Shown piece by piece: positions 1 through 11,295 of a stretch of DNA of 64,000 nt (positions are counted from its first letter, which is position 1; each line of letters starts with the position of its first letter). Position numbers and translations under genes: made by a program. Below the pieces are notes generated by a model. The model worked only from the letters and a program-made list of their open reading frames with translations. It was not told the DNA's origin and ran no database searches. Source of the stretch: Megalonaias nervosa (taxonomy: Eukaryota; Mollusca; Bivalvia; Unionida; Unionidae); contig JAECUM010093710.1 in assembly GCA_016617855.1 (NCBI GenBank), positions 1-64,000 of the forward strand, read 5' to 3'.

Positions 1-285
1 CATACAGCAAGATCTGGGTCCAAACTTTAGACATTCAGCAAGATTTGGGTTAAAACTTGAGACATACAGCAAGATCTGGGTCCAAACTGTAGGCATTTAA
101 CAAAAACAGGGTCCAAACTTTAGACATAAGAGTGAGACCTGGATCCAAATGTTAGGCATACAGCAAGATCTGGGTCCTAACTTTAGACTGTAGCAAGATC
201 TGGGTCCAAATTTTAGACATAAGGTAATATGTGGGTTAACTTTAGACATAGTTAGATCTAGTAACAAACTCGAAACATACCAATA
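1..285. repeat. 31-bp tandem repeat array
   Basis: About nine degenerate units containing cagcaagatctgggtccaaa and then ctttagacat run from the window start to about 285. The array begins before position 1. The minus-strand reading frame across it is a repeat by-product. Confidence 0.9.
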
Positions 286-477
286 CTGCAACTAAATACA
301 GCATCTGAGGTAAAAGGTGTGTGACTTCCAACAACTGAACAAAGCAACTTAACATGCTAATGCTGCCATGACAATGGTCACTGCTGGGGAAGTCATACCT
401 ATGTCACACTTTTCAATTGTGAGACAAATTATACAGTACAAGACATTATACAACAGTTAATGAAAAAGATCACTCAC
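1..477 (-). other. vav intron (partial), DH-PH junction
   Basis: Downstream of the microexon. It holds the 31-bp array; the remaining 190 bp shows nothing recognisable. Confidence 0.6.
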
Positions 478-496
478 CATCTGCAAGTCTACAATA
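478..496 (-). CDS. vav: vav 19-nt microexon at the DH-PH junction
   Basis: Nineteen nt, TATTGTAGACTTGCAGATG, preceded by a long T-rich tract ending 'tttcag' and followed by 'gtgagt'. With AG from the previous exon it reads S-IVDLQM, matching SIENLDQ, which follows NFQL in Vav1 at the DH-PH junction. In phase 2, out phase 0, so the PH exon beyond the window should start on a codon boundary. The call depends on phase, splice sites and five or six residues. The upstream intron is about 8.7 kb, so a missed exon in between cannot be fully excluded. Confidence 0.75.
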
Positions 497-1711
497 CTGA
501 AAAAAAAACAAAAAAAAAAAAACAAAATAACTGTTTATACTAGTTTATTCAAAGGTATGTATGTGTGTGTGTGTGTGCATGCACGTATTTATAGGGTTTA
601 AAGGTACATCATCACATTCCTGTCTATTGTGCCAAGTTTAGTTATTCCAAACAATAGACAGACAAAATGATAAAGGCAAAAGGAGGCAATTTTTTTTATA
701 TATTTGTAGTTCTTTCAGAAAGTCCAAGAAATTCTTAGTGTGAATGTCATCACTGGATTCATTTGCATCAAAAAGACTTGCTCCATTAGTCATTTCTTAT
801 GATGTGTAAAAAGGAACATTAGGCATATCCTATGTCTTTGAACTCACATGAGGATTTCTGAAAGGTACTGTGAATAAAATTTTTTTTTTTTTTACAGAAA
901 TCAATTTTCATTGTTTTGTGAAATAAACATTCTTGTCGCTTTCTAAATTTGTGGATTTAAATTGGGGTCCTTTTCTTTCCAGACCTGCCAACCCTGACAA
1001 GTCCAACTCAGTAAGGCAGTTGATTTTTTTCCGTAAGTTTAACCAGTTTTCATTAAGGTGTAAAAAAATCATAAACTGCTATTTTAAAGCTGGAAAACGT
1101 AATTAAGAGTTCGGTATTCGAAACATATAGCGAATATAAAGATTATGTTCAACTGAAAAGTTTGAAAAGTACGCATAGACTTTATTTACCATTAGTACAG
1201 TTGCACAAACTCTAGTTCCAAACCATTTGCAGCTTAATGGCTTGTTGCTATCTCTCTACTTGATGTAATTCTTGGAATTCTTTTTCCATTTCACATGACG
1301 ACAGCAATCATATCTCCCACCTTGAGTCATACTCAAATTGACACGTGATGTCCAAGAAATGTAATTGTGTCCCTTCCAGCTATTATTCACAAGAATCGGA
1401 ATATTCCTTTTTATTCTTCTGTGTTGATTATTAACACTTTTCAAGAGGCTTATTTTCCCTTTTGTCTTAAACACACATCACTTGCTGTATGCCATTTTAA
1501 AAAAACAAAAAAATTCTATAATCAACAGTTTGATCATGCAGTCGCGTCGCATGAACAAATAGGTGCAGTTTAAAGCGTCTGAGGTGCTGCTGTAAAGTTA
1601 GTCTGGTTCCCTGACTAATTTCATTAATTCTAATATCAGTAAAATAATAAAATAAAATAGAGACAAACAGTCATGCATATAATTATACTGTTATAAAGGA
1701 CATACAATTTA

Positions 1712-2385
1712 TCAATTTAAAAAAAAAAAAAAGCATACAGTTTTATATAGTGCATTGGTATTAAGGCCATTAGGATACAAAGTATCTAATTTATGAATCC
1801 AGTAAGTTTCTTTTATAAGCCTATTCATGACTCCATGCACAATATCTATTGGAATGAAAGAAAAATCAAGTAGAGAGTGATTATTTGTATTAAAATGTGT
1901 TGAAATATTGGAGGAAAACTGAGGATCTCTATACTTTTTAATATGAAAGTGATGATTATTCATTCTCTTAGAAACTTGTTGAAGTGTTTGTCCAACATAT
2001 TGCATATTACATTTTTTACAGGTTATCAAATAAATCACATCAGTTGATACGCAGATAGTGTTAAAACGTAGACAAAATACCTCTCTTGTATTAGTACTAC
2101 TGAAAGAAGCACTTTCTCTTATGTTTGCACATTGAGAGCAACAGTGTCTATTACATTCAGATGACAAGAATTGTCTTTTTTTATTTTCTGTTTCTTTAGT
2201 TCTAATTAGAAAATCTTGCAAATTCTTGGGTCTTCTATAAGCAAGAATTGGTTTATTGTTGTAAAGTGATTTTACTCTGTTTTTATTTGATAAATTTAGA
2301 AGACTCCAATATTTATTAATTATAAGGCCTATATTAGGTAATGAAGGATTATATTGTATTGTAAAAGGAATTATATTTTTTAGAG
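1712..2385 (-). pseudogene. Penelope-like GIY-YIG endonuclease domain and linker
   Basis: In the frame after the shift, the linker (IINKYWSLL ... YRRPKNLQDFLIRT) leads to a Cys-rich stretch and a GIY-YIG domain: VIYLITCKKCNMQYVGQT carries the GIY and YIG equivalents. It is followed by S-KRMNNH (catalytic Arg region), and LIKETYWIHKL with the catalytic Glu, ending PNGLNT. This is the standard Penelope C-terminal nuclease that nicks the target for primed reverse transcription. The linker shows it was fused to the reverse transcriptase before the frameshift. Confidence 0.87.
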
Positions 2386-4229
2386 AAAAATATAATTGTA
2401 CAATTTGTTGTGTTTAAAGCCTCATGTTGAATAAAATTACGGGCTTTGTTCAGCGCAGAATCAATAATATGTTTAGGACAATTTCTGTTTTGGAAATATG
2501 TTTTTAAATCATTCAACGAATTTTGTAATTGACAATCATCTGAAATAATGCATGGGTATCTTTTGGCCTGGCTATATGGTATACTGTTTTTACATGACAT
2601 GGGATGACATGAAGAATATTCCACATACTGGTGGATATTAGTTTCCTTGACATGAATATTTGTAGAGACAGCGTTGTCAATGTTTTTAATTACATTTACA
2701 TCTAAAAATGAAATATGCGTACTAGATGCAGTATAAGTAAATTTAATTGTCGGATGAAAATGATTTAGGCGATCAATGAATTTTTCCAGTTCTTCATTTG
2801 AATGGTTCCATATAAATATGTCATCTAAAAATCTAAACCAAACAGATGGATTAAACTTTTCTTTTTGAAGGAAATCTTTTTCTAATTTACCCATGAAAAG
2901 AGAAGCGTATGAAGGAGCCATAGGACTACCCACTGCTGTACCCATTATTTGGATGTAATCTGTATTATTAAATTGAAAATAATTATTTTCCAAGATAAGT
3001 TTTATTATTTTACAAATATCTTCACTAGATAGTGTGCTATTATTAGGATTGTTATCAAGAAAATATCTACACGCTTCAATGCCATCTGTATGTGGAATGT
3101 TGGTATCTAGTGATGTTACATCTAATGATACCAGGATTGAGTTATCAGATAGATGTGGAATAGACTTAAACTTTTTAATGAAATCAGTATTATCTTTAAT
3201 GTATGACGGAAGTGATTTCATTAAAGGTTGTAAAACACTATCAATAAATTTGGATAGGTTTTCAGTATATGAATTACAACCTGATATAATGGGTCGTCCT
3301 TGATAATTTAAAGGTAAATTATGGTTAGGATTTTTATGAGTTTTGGGTAATATGTAGAATTGAGGCATACGTATATTAAGAGGGAAAGTATCAAATTCCT
3401 CATATATGGAATTATTATTTTTAGCGATCTCATTAATGCAAGTTGAAATTTTTGATTTAATTTCTATTGACGGGTCTTCGTTAATATGTTTGTAGTATTT
3501 TTCCACATTTAACTGACGTTCAACTTCTTTAACATAATCTTCCTGATTCATAATAATAATAGTGTTTGATTTATCAGCCTTTTCAATCACTATACTGTCG
3601 TCATTCATTAGATTATATAAAGACTTAATTTCATCCTTAGAAATATTACTATAATATCGCTTTTGATGATTCCCATGTAATATATCTTTTGTGATCGCAT
3701 CAATAAAAAAATCTAAATAGGAATCATGTCCACTAGGTGGTGTAAAAGATGATTCAATTGTGTTGAAATAACTCATTTTTTTAGAACGAAAAGAATGCGA
3801 TTTAACCTCTGAATTGTTGTATGCTTTATCATAAAAATATTCTTTTAATTTTATGCGTCTAGAAATGTTAAAAATTTCTTCAGCTAATTTAATTTTATTG
3901 TGATACTTCAGTTTGGGACCAAATTTTAGCCCTTTGCCTAACAATATATAGTCATTATCAATTAATCTTCTACGTGAGAGGTTTAACACGGTTTCTTTAC
4001 CTCTCTTAATTTGTTTTCTTCGCTTTTTTTCTTTCTTCCACTCTCTTCTACTTTTGAATCTTGGGAACCTCCTATTCTTTTGTCTTCTGACGTCATCTCT
4101 ATTAGTCCTTGTAGAATCTTGACCAGGTTTGTCAATGTCTTTCTCATGGTCACTGTTTCTGATTCCCCCTGTTTTACGGCTTCTGCATATGTCTTCTTTG
4201 TTGTGCCCTGGGGAGTCAAGTTTTTTCAC
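2349..4229 (-). pseudogene. Penelope-like reverse transcriptase, frame broken at both ends
   Basis: One open stretch holds the whole reverse transcriptase. From the first codon of the open frame: a Penelope N-terminal motif near residues 81-104 (VLNLSRR ... LLGKGLKFGPK), FYILPKTHK at 291-299, GRPIISG at 311-317, motif A LVSLDVTSLDTNIP with Asp at 370, motif B GTAVGSPMAPSYASLFM near 430-446, motif C FRFLDDIF with Asp-Asp at 469-470, and SFLDV at 507-511. The catalytic aspartates are intact. The proper frame then shifts by one base near 2380-2395 in an A/T-rich run. After that the sequence continues LKNIIPFTIQYNPSLPNIG into the endonuclease frame. A sequencing indel or a recent mutation could explain this single break. 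Confidence 0.9.
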
Positions 4230-4640
4230 TGTTGTTCATCATGTTTCTTGTTTGAATTTACAAAATTCCTATCTATGTTGACTCTTTGGTTTACTGATGT
4301 TTTGGGAGGTGATATATGTGTATTAATGTTCCTTGCTGTAGTTTCTTTGGGTTTTGAAAACTTACTTTCTTGCCATTCCTTACTCTGTTGTGATGATTTG
4401 TTGCTTTTCTGCTGCCGCTTTTTCGGTTGTTTATGGATTATATGCTGTTCTCCAGTTTTTCAACTTGATGACTTTTTTCTTCTTTGCTCTTTCGTAAATT
4501 GTTCAATTTTTCATTCTGCTTTAGAAGTATATTACTTTTTGTTGAATCTGTTTTCTGGTATACTTCCTGGTCGAAATTGAAAAGGCTTTGTCCATCAATT
4601 TTCTTCTTCAGTTCATCCCTAAGATTATCCATCTGTTTTC
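3983..4640 (-). pseudogene. Penelope-like N-terminal region, broken frames
   Basis: From 4632 a frame starts with Met (MDNLRDELKKKIDG), ends at 4438, continues open in another frame (Lys/Gln-rich, IHKQPKKRQQKS) to a TGA near 4230, and continues in that same frame (TPQGTTKKTYAEAVKQ) to 3983. The reverse transcriptase frame overlaps it. The region is lysine-rich and poorly conserved in the family, so the true start and junction cannot be fixed. At least one stop and two shifts are needed to link it. Confidence 0.5.
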
Positions 4641-5004
4641 CTAGAATGACGTAATTGTTATTTTAAAATATAAAGACGTCATCCGTTTCTTTCAGAACAT
4701 TTTGTGCCTGAAGAAGCATACATTAAATGCAAAACTAGTTGCACAGAATTATTGGCGTTTGTGTTGTTTTTTATCCCAATTAATTCAAATATGAAACCCG
4801 AATCCAAATCAAACATGGATGAACAAATTTCCAGATTTTTCAGCAATAGTCATTTTTCCATAGTTTTTGTTTTTGTGCTGTTAAGTCCGTATTTTAAGGG
4901 TAATTTTCGCAAGTCTTACGGCAAAATCATAAGGGTTGGCAGGTCTGTCTTTCCACAGAAGAATTCATTGGGTATTTAAAGTTTTGATTTGAGGCATCCA
5001 CAAC

Positions 5005-7340
5005 AGGAGTCTTTCAAACGGACTGTTACTCTAGTGGCTGATAAGAATTTCCAGGAATCGATGAAAAGACCATTTCTTCTTTTGACAGCTAAGTGTTGAA
5101 ATCATCTCTGAAATTCCTAAGTGATAACAATATTTTTAAGATGGCCATCATCATATGTAAGATCAGCACCATTTTTAAGTAGGAGGTTTCTCTGTAACCT
5201 GTGCCATCGCTTATGCTATGGTATGTATTTTCGGTACAGATGTCAAAATTTTGGGAAATTTCTACCGGGTACCCGTCAGTCCTAATGTTTGGTTACCCAG
5301 GTACCTGATCAATGGGAAATTGTAATAAATGTACCTGAACTGCTTTGTTGTAGGTTCACACATGCCAACTCGCATGAGAGGTATAAGCATAATTTATACT
5401 AATATAAGTGGCAAAGAAGCGTAATCTGAGCATAAAAAGAGCAATCTATATATTATATGCCATAATTACAGAAAACTGTATGAAAAACGTACATATTTAT
5501 TTTACTTAACTTACATTTATTTTGCTACTTACCTGGATCTGCAGTTAAAATTTTTGTCACAAAAACTGGCTAAATCCATGTGGATTAGTAGTTCATACAA
5601 GAGTATAGACACAAAAGAAACTGATAAATTATTTATGCATAACACTCACTTTAACTAGTCTACATGTTTACCGTAACTTTCGCGAATAGTCATCAAGTCC
5701 ACAAATGATCACTGTTGTAGCATCCTCAACCTGACATGGTTGTCTCTTAACGACAATCCCATACAACATGTTTATAAGTCTTACAAAATCCCTCTCCTCT
5801 AACATTTTTCAATCATATAACATCCAACAGTCACATCGATACAGACCATTTTTAGGGGGGAGGGGTAATGATATCTGGTGCCATTTTCAATTTAGACTCG
5901 TCCGCTAACTATGTAGTATCAAAACATAATGAATCTTTGACAAGTGGTTTCACACTGAAGAATCATGTCTGATTTCTTGAAACTGTTTCATGTAAAATTA
6001 ATGCAAAACTTGCCAAATTTACACACGTGGTCAATTAGTTGGTTTTTTTTCAGTGTTATTAAATAAAAAATATTTCCCTTATATTTAAATATTTCAGTGA
6101 AATTTCATTCTATATATGTGTCCATTCCGTTCATATTTTCCTAACATGGTATAAGAAATGCATGTTATGGTAACCAAGTTTTGTGTTGCCTTTGCCGTGA
6201 CAAAAATATCTGTCTTGGGTTTCCTGCTAATAAAAAAGGACCAGTAAATGAACATATGAACAGAGGCCCTGACTTGAACAGCTAATACTTGCTCCAGGGC
6301 CACAAACTTGAGGCAAAAATGGCATTAGTTAAACCGGACATTTATATTGTGCTTTCTTTTATCTGAATTTAAGTACATATTCTAAATTTTTTTCGTCAAA
6401 TATTTCCTAATCAGTATTTACTGTTGCTATTGATGAAAGGTACTGACCTATTCAATCTCAAAATAAGTACGTTTAAGTCACAAGAAAAATAGTGCATGAA
6501 TGATGGACAGGCATGAAGTCAGGACAGTCTAGCTTTAAATATCAGTGTTGATTCTTAAATAGATCTTGCGAGAAAGGAGAGAAGTGTCTTCCCTTGTATT
6601 ATTATATAGTTGTAAGCAACTGTACCAGCCCATGTGATGATGAATAAATGCACACACAACACAAACCTCAAATTGTAATCGTTATTCTGTGTCTCGATCT
6701 AAACTTGGAATACTTTCTTTTTTTTTTTTAAACGGGTACCTGGTTGTTCATTTTATTAAGTGGGTTATTATCAATGGGCGGGTACCCAAGTACCTAGGTA
6801 CCCGTTGGCATCTTTAATTTTTGGATCCCGTTTTCTGCAAGTTATCGACAAAGGAATGAATGATGATTGGCATCATTTCCTTTTCGGATGAACTAGTCAC
6901 CAAAACAATTCTGGTGAAATTTTCATACAGGACCATCAAGACATCACAAAAAGTCTTTTAGTGAAACCCCATGTTGATATGACCTTCGTAATGAAAAAAA
7001 GATTTTGGAGATGGTCAACATGAGAGCCAGTTTGTAGGCTGACTTGGCACCAGTTAGGACCAGCTACACATCATAGTCTTCTGGTGAAAACTCCATGCTG
7101 ATATAACTGTCTGTTCAGGGGGACAATATGTTCAAGATGACTGCATGGTGGCCATGTTGGATGTCTGAGTGGCATCATTTTCTTTAGAACCAACTGGATT
7201 GGGATGAATGCGAGCATAAAGTTTCAGGCAATCCTCCAAGTAGTTTAGCCTGGAGTAGCAATAATAAACTTGTACTGATGGATGGACTGATATCAGATGA
7301 CGGACAATGGACAACAGGCCATTCCATAAGCTCATCTTGT
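5005..7340 (+). repeat. AAGATGGC/GGCCAT repeat family, copy 1, interrupted
   Basis: Starts near 'aagaatttccaggaatcgat' and ends near 'acaacaggccattccataagc'. Inside are loosely repeated blocks of about 110-130 bp with gataacaa-attttcaagatggc, ggccatgttggatgtc, ggcaccatttt and gtgaaaaccccatgttgat. Related copies occur at 23.4, 26.3, 28.6, 38.6 and 51.6 kb, all in the same orientation. A hAT-like element (5237-6813) splits this copy. I see no coding capacity; the origin is unknown. Confidence 0.7.
5237..6813. mobile_element. probable hAT-like non-autonomous element with GGGTACC clusters
   Basis: The left end starts cagatgtcaa and the right end gives the complement ttggcatct. Subterminal blocks are rich in GGGTACC/GGTACC (5276-5312 and 6733-6805). 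No clear target duplication and no transposase reading frame. It interrupts the repeat copy at 5005-7340, which marks its limits independently. Confidence 0.55.
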
Positions 7341-7608
7341 CAATTACATGCAGAGCTCATTATAACTATTTTACAAGAACTGTTTTAAAGCAAAGTAAGA
7401 ACTGTTTTGATAATTGTATAAGGCTGTAACAGGATTTCTTAATTATTTTAATCATGTGACATGAAAATATACAAAAAAGAGAGATTTAAACATTTTTTGA
7501 GATTTTCTACACTCTCTTCTCACTATTTTCACCAACTTCAACCTATTTTGATTGGAGAGATCAGTCATTCTGCCCAGAAGTTAAATGGACCTTGCTATAG
7601 ACAGTACC

Positions 7609-8347
7609 AGACCTGCCAACCCTAACAAGATCTTGTCAGTTGCAAATCAGTCAATATTCTGTTAAGTTAGAAAATTTTCAGTATTAAAGGTGTAACAAAA
7701 TGTTATGTACTGCTATTATCAACTTAGAAAACAAGCATTTAAACAGTTCAAAAGTGTATTCGGAGAATGATGCAAACAGGTTGAACAAAAAAACTTGGCA
7801 AACCCTCATAACTGACAGCAAATTTTCTAAAACTGCAGTTCCAAAAATCATAAAGCTCAAATGCTTCTTGCCAGATCTCTCAACTGGACGTAATCTTTCA
7901 AATTATTTAATTTCATGTGGCAATCGTCTCTTTTGCCATAAGACGTAATCCAATGAACTCAATATGACATACAATCTACTTTTTCCCAGAAATCTGAATA
8001 TTTTACTCCTCTGTGCTGATTATTTAAACTTTTTAAGGGGCTTATTATCCCTTTGTCTTCAGCATGATTTTGTTTGCTGGACACCATTTACAGAAAATAC
8101 TATAAACAAGAGGTTGATCATGCAGGCATTTAGTGTGAAAAATAGAGGCAGTTTAAAGTGTCTGATGTGCGCCTGTAAAATTATTCTTTTTCCCAGACAA
8201 ACTCCAATGAATCAGGATCCGGATCAAACATGGAAAAGACATATTTGGATTTTCCCACAACAATCACATTTTTAACTTTTACAATTTCTCCCAAGTCTGT
8301 AATTTAAGAAAAATTTCAGTAAGACTTACAGTAGGGTTGGCAGGTCT
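7609..8347. mobile_element. hAT-like MITE, copy 2
   Basis: A 739-bp element with 15-bp inverted ends AGACCTGCCAACCCT (7609-7623) and AGGGTTGGCAGGTCT (8333-8347). Flanks acagtacc and tcagtaca share the core cagtac, fitting an aged 8-bp duplication. Interior resembles 981-1636 plus 4793-4931. Short plus-strand reading frames inside have no recognisable protein. Confidence 0.83.
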
Positions 8348-8879
8348 TCAGTACACAACTTTAAAAAGCTGAACACAACAAAACTTTAATAAAACATCTT
8401 AATGCTGACACTGGTACCAATGTTGAAACTGCAGCTGAACATGAGATACCAACATTAACAAAGGCCTGATAAAAAAAATCTCTATCATATTAGTTCAAGG
8501 CAAATATCAGTGTATAAAAAAATTTGAAGACTCAATCAAAAACTCTGAAATCTGCTTGATTAACATCAATTCATTGACCAATAACAGATAGAACTTGTGA
8601 GCCCGATATTTTATTTCAACCAATCATAAATGATGTTGCTTCTGCAAACTGTTTATAAATAGGTGATAGCAAAAACTCAATTTCAGACTTGAACTGAGTT
8701 TTATGATCTCTCAGTCAGAATTTCAAGTTGAATAAAAATCTGAATTTAAAATCTTTTGTTGCAATCTTGGGACCTGATGTACACTGGAATTTTCTGCTTT
8801 GAATGCTTGGTTGCTTTCACAATCAAGATGCTGCTACTACGGCTGTTTTTGTTGTGGACTTACCATCTTTCAGCAAATG

Positions 8880-9075
8880 ATACACTATACAATTGGTGGT
8901 GGAAGAACTCAGAAAAACCCTGTGAAGAACCACCAACCCATAGTAAGTTAATGGCAAGTTTCTTCTGATATACCCATACTGGCAGAGCCCGAGATTGAAA
9001 CCTATGCAGACAGAGGTGAGATGTCAGTGATCTGTAAAGACAAGCACTTTAAAACACTTGGCCACCCAGAGCCCC
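8880..9075 (-). mobile_element. SINE, tRNA-headed family 2, diverged copy
   Basis: Read on the minus strand it starts ggtggccaagtg (A-box-like), has ggtttcaatctc (B-box-like) and a body with aaacttgcca, ggttggtggttcttc and cttccaccacca. These blocks match the full-length SINE at 63395-63630. It lies 80 bp from a vav exon. Confidence 0.7.
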
Positions 9076-9154
9076 ACAAGCATGAAGCAAGAACTAAGCA
9101 GTTCATTCTAAAAGATGTTAACTAAAGTTTCTGATCACAGTTGTTGATACTAAC

Positions 9155-9228
9155 CTGTTCTGAATTTCATTAATTAACAGCAAGGCTTCATTGTCTCTCT
9201 TAACTTCATTCACATAGAGAGAAAGGTC
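9155..9228 (-). CDS. vav: vav exon: last DH helix, YVNEVKRDNE
   Basis: Seventy-four nt, phase 0 in and phase 2 out (leftover AG), acceptor 'ttcatttcag', donor 'gttagt'. It reads DLSLYVNEVKRDNEALL, then LINEIQN. Vav1 reads DLAQCVNEVKRDNETL here; CVNEVKRDNE is one of the most conserved Vav stretches. The leftover AG needs one base from the next exon. The T that opens the 19-nt exon at 478-496 gives Ser, matching the S of the Vav sequence SIENL. Confidence 0.95.
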
Positions 9229-9998
9229 CTGAAATGAAGAAAAGAAATGATGGATTCTGAAGAGATTTTACAATTCCAAACATTTTATATTAAATGCTTC
9301 TTAGCAAATTTACTCAAGTCTGAAATAAACTTAAAAGCTGGGTTTAATTCTCATTGTAAAAAGACACTGACAGTATATACATGTAGTTTTACAGTAAATG
9401 ATCAAGAACAAACAATAATTTGTAGTCACAAATAATAAATTCTCACTTATCTTCAAAAATTTAATTATTTATAAAAGAAAATCACTAAAGAAATAAAGAT
9501 TTATAGTGTTGTGTCATGCAAGAAAAATAAAAAAAAATCAAATCACATTTATGTTTATTATACGTCAGTGTCAGTACTCTAATAGTATCTACAACAATCA
9601 TAAACCAATGAAAATTAACTTCTTTAATTTTGCTATATTTGGGTAATCAATCACCATCCATACTAACTTGTAAGTCCAACTGCAAACAAAATAGATGCTG
9701 ATCACATACTGTGCCAGTAGACCAAGGTCTATTTTGTTTAATCCAATGATTACTTCTAAAAAAAATGCATAAACCTTGATTTGCCAGTGAAACATAATGG
9801 AAGAGAATGTGAATTAATTAAGTTCATCTTGGAGTACCTGGCATGTGATAATTATATTTTGTCCTGTATCTTGTTTCTTTGATTAGCCACAACTCTGAAA
9901 ATTAGTACAGCTTAAAATTTAATGAGGATTAATACAGTGATAACAAGTTTGATGGCTGAATTTCTGTGGAAACACGGAGTTATCTCCATAAGACTTAC
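9229..9998 (-). other. vav intron, 770 bp
   Basis: AT-rich; no repeat family or coding signal recognised. Confidence 0.6.
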
Positions 9999-10070
9999 CT
10001 GCATGGCATCAAGAGCTACTTCAAGAGATTTCCTATCGTCACTGCTTTTATCTGTGTTCTTAATCAACTC
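9999..10070 (-). CDS. vav: vav exon: DH domain, ELIKNT...ALDAMQ
   Basis: Seventy-two nt (24 codons), phase 0 to 0, acceptor 'ttgtgcacag', donor 'gtaagt'. It reads ELIKNTDKSSDDRKS, then LEVALDAMQ. Vav1 has ELVKHT...NLRLALDAMR at the same place, just after the QR-x-x-x-Y-x-LLL helix. It forms the start of the last long DH helix. Confidence 0.93.
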
Positions 10071-11295
10071 CTGTGCACAATAACAATAAAATACAAAATT
10101 ATTCAACTATCAACTAGATTTTGTGTTTGCAAATATATGTATACTCCAAATGCTCATGAAAAAGTCCTAAAAGTAAAAAAAAGAGAATTTGAAAAATTGC
10201 TTGAATGGCAAAAAGTACTGAATTACTCTATCAACATAGGCATACAAATAAGTAAACCAAATTGCATTTGTCTACCTCAAATGTTTTTTGCTTAATTATG
10301 TTAACAAATTAGAAAAATGGCCTAAAAATCTAATCATGTCATCTTCATATAAATACAACTATGCATATTAAATAAATTTCATCACGTACATATAAATATA
10401 AATACATCAAACCAAAATTCTGTTTGCCTATCTTAAGAGGTTTCTTTTTAATTGTGATAACAAGGTCAAAGTCCGAAATTGTGTAAAAATTCAGAATTGC
10501 AGTAATGGCCTGAAAATCAAATCTGGTCATCAATGGATACAAAATACTTGAAAAATGTAGTGTCTACACAAAGGGATTTTTGCCCATTTAAACATACAAG
10601 GTACCCAGGAAAGGCAGGTTTCAAAAATATATGCAAGGGTACTCTGTTTACTCAAAAAGTTCATACAAAAATGATACAAATATCTAAATCACATCTATGG
10701 GAGACGACTACCCCATGCTGAAAGTGCCTTCCCTGGGTCCCAAGTCTCTATCTCCTTGGGACAGATGGATGTACCAGCTGACATGACCAAATCAATATAT
10801 CACTGATGCATATACTGGGAGCATAAATTCCAAACTACCGTAATGACTGTAAGTCTTCGGACACCATAAGTAAATTTTATGACATATAAATTTTAAGACA
10901 CAAAATTAAAGCAATTTTTCATGTACTATAAGTCTTGGCGACCTTCAACATCTTTTTCTACTAATCGATCAATGTAATTTTCTCAATTGTAATGACATAA
11001 AAAAAGTGACCATGGTTGTTAAAGGACTATCATTGTGAATTATTACATGGGAATGTAATAAATGTATACAATTTGTTTGAAAGGTCAATAAATATATTTA
11101 ATTGTCCTGTTTCCTTATTATTTCTACCCAATTCAAATGTATATAATTTGATCGATGACATGAGATAAGCATTAGCGAGTTGCTGTAAGCATTTACAACA
11201 GTAACCTATCCCTTCTGTCTTCAGTTTATTATTCTTTTTTTTAAGCATTATTGCATTAGAATATTATATCAATGCACCAGTAATTACCATATTTA

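Larger units (their letters stand above)
1637..4778 (-). mobile_element. Penelope-like element, nearly full length
   Basis: A 3.1-kb retroelement with a Penelope-type reverse transcriptase and a C-terminal GIY-YIG endonuclease on the minus strand. It sits in the MITE at 981-4946, flanked by a 14-bp duplication: attaattctaatat (1623-1636) and attaattcaaatat (4779-4792), one mismatch. I did not see the long terminal-type repeats common in this class. The coding frame is broken near the N-terminus and once between the two domains. Confidence 0.87.
981..4946. mobile_element. hAT-like MITE, copy 1, split by a Penelope-like element
   Basis: Terminal inverted repeats AGACCTGCCAACCCT (981-995) and AGGGTTGGCAGGTCT (4932-4946) bound the element. 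Without the insert it is about 0.8 kb. Flanks ttctttcc (973-980) and gtctttcc (4947-4954) form an 8-bp target duplication with one mismatch, as expected for hAT elements. Related copies lie at 7609-8347 and 17268-17915. No transposase is present, so it is non-autonomous. Confidence 0.82.
497..9154 (-). other. vav intron, about 8.7 kb
   Basis: Filled mainly by a MITE interrupted by a Penelope-like element (981-4946), an older repeat interrupted by a hAT-like element (5005-7340), a second MITE (7609-8347) and a SINE (8880-9075). Between 497 and 980, and between 8350 and 8880, only A/T runs, a short GT run at 562-578 and unremarkable sequence are visible. Confidence 0.6.

Noticed and set aside
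4640..4778. Hammerhead-type ribozyme at the Penelope 5' end
   Set aside because: Some matching words (ctgaaagaaacggatgacgtc region) but the conserved core is not complete by eye.
8756..8968. Plus-strand frame of 70 codons with hydrophobic start
   Set aside because: Overlaps an antisense SINE; no homologous protein recognised.
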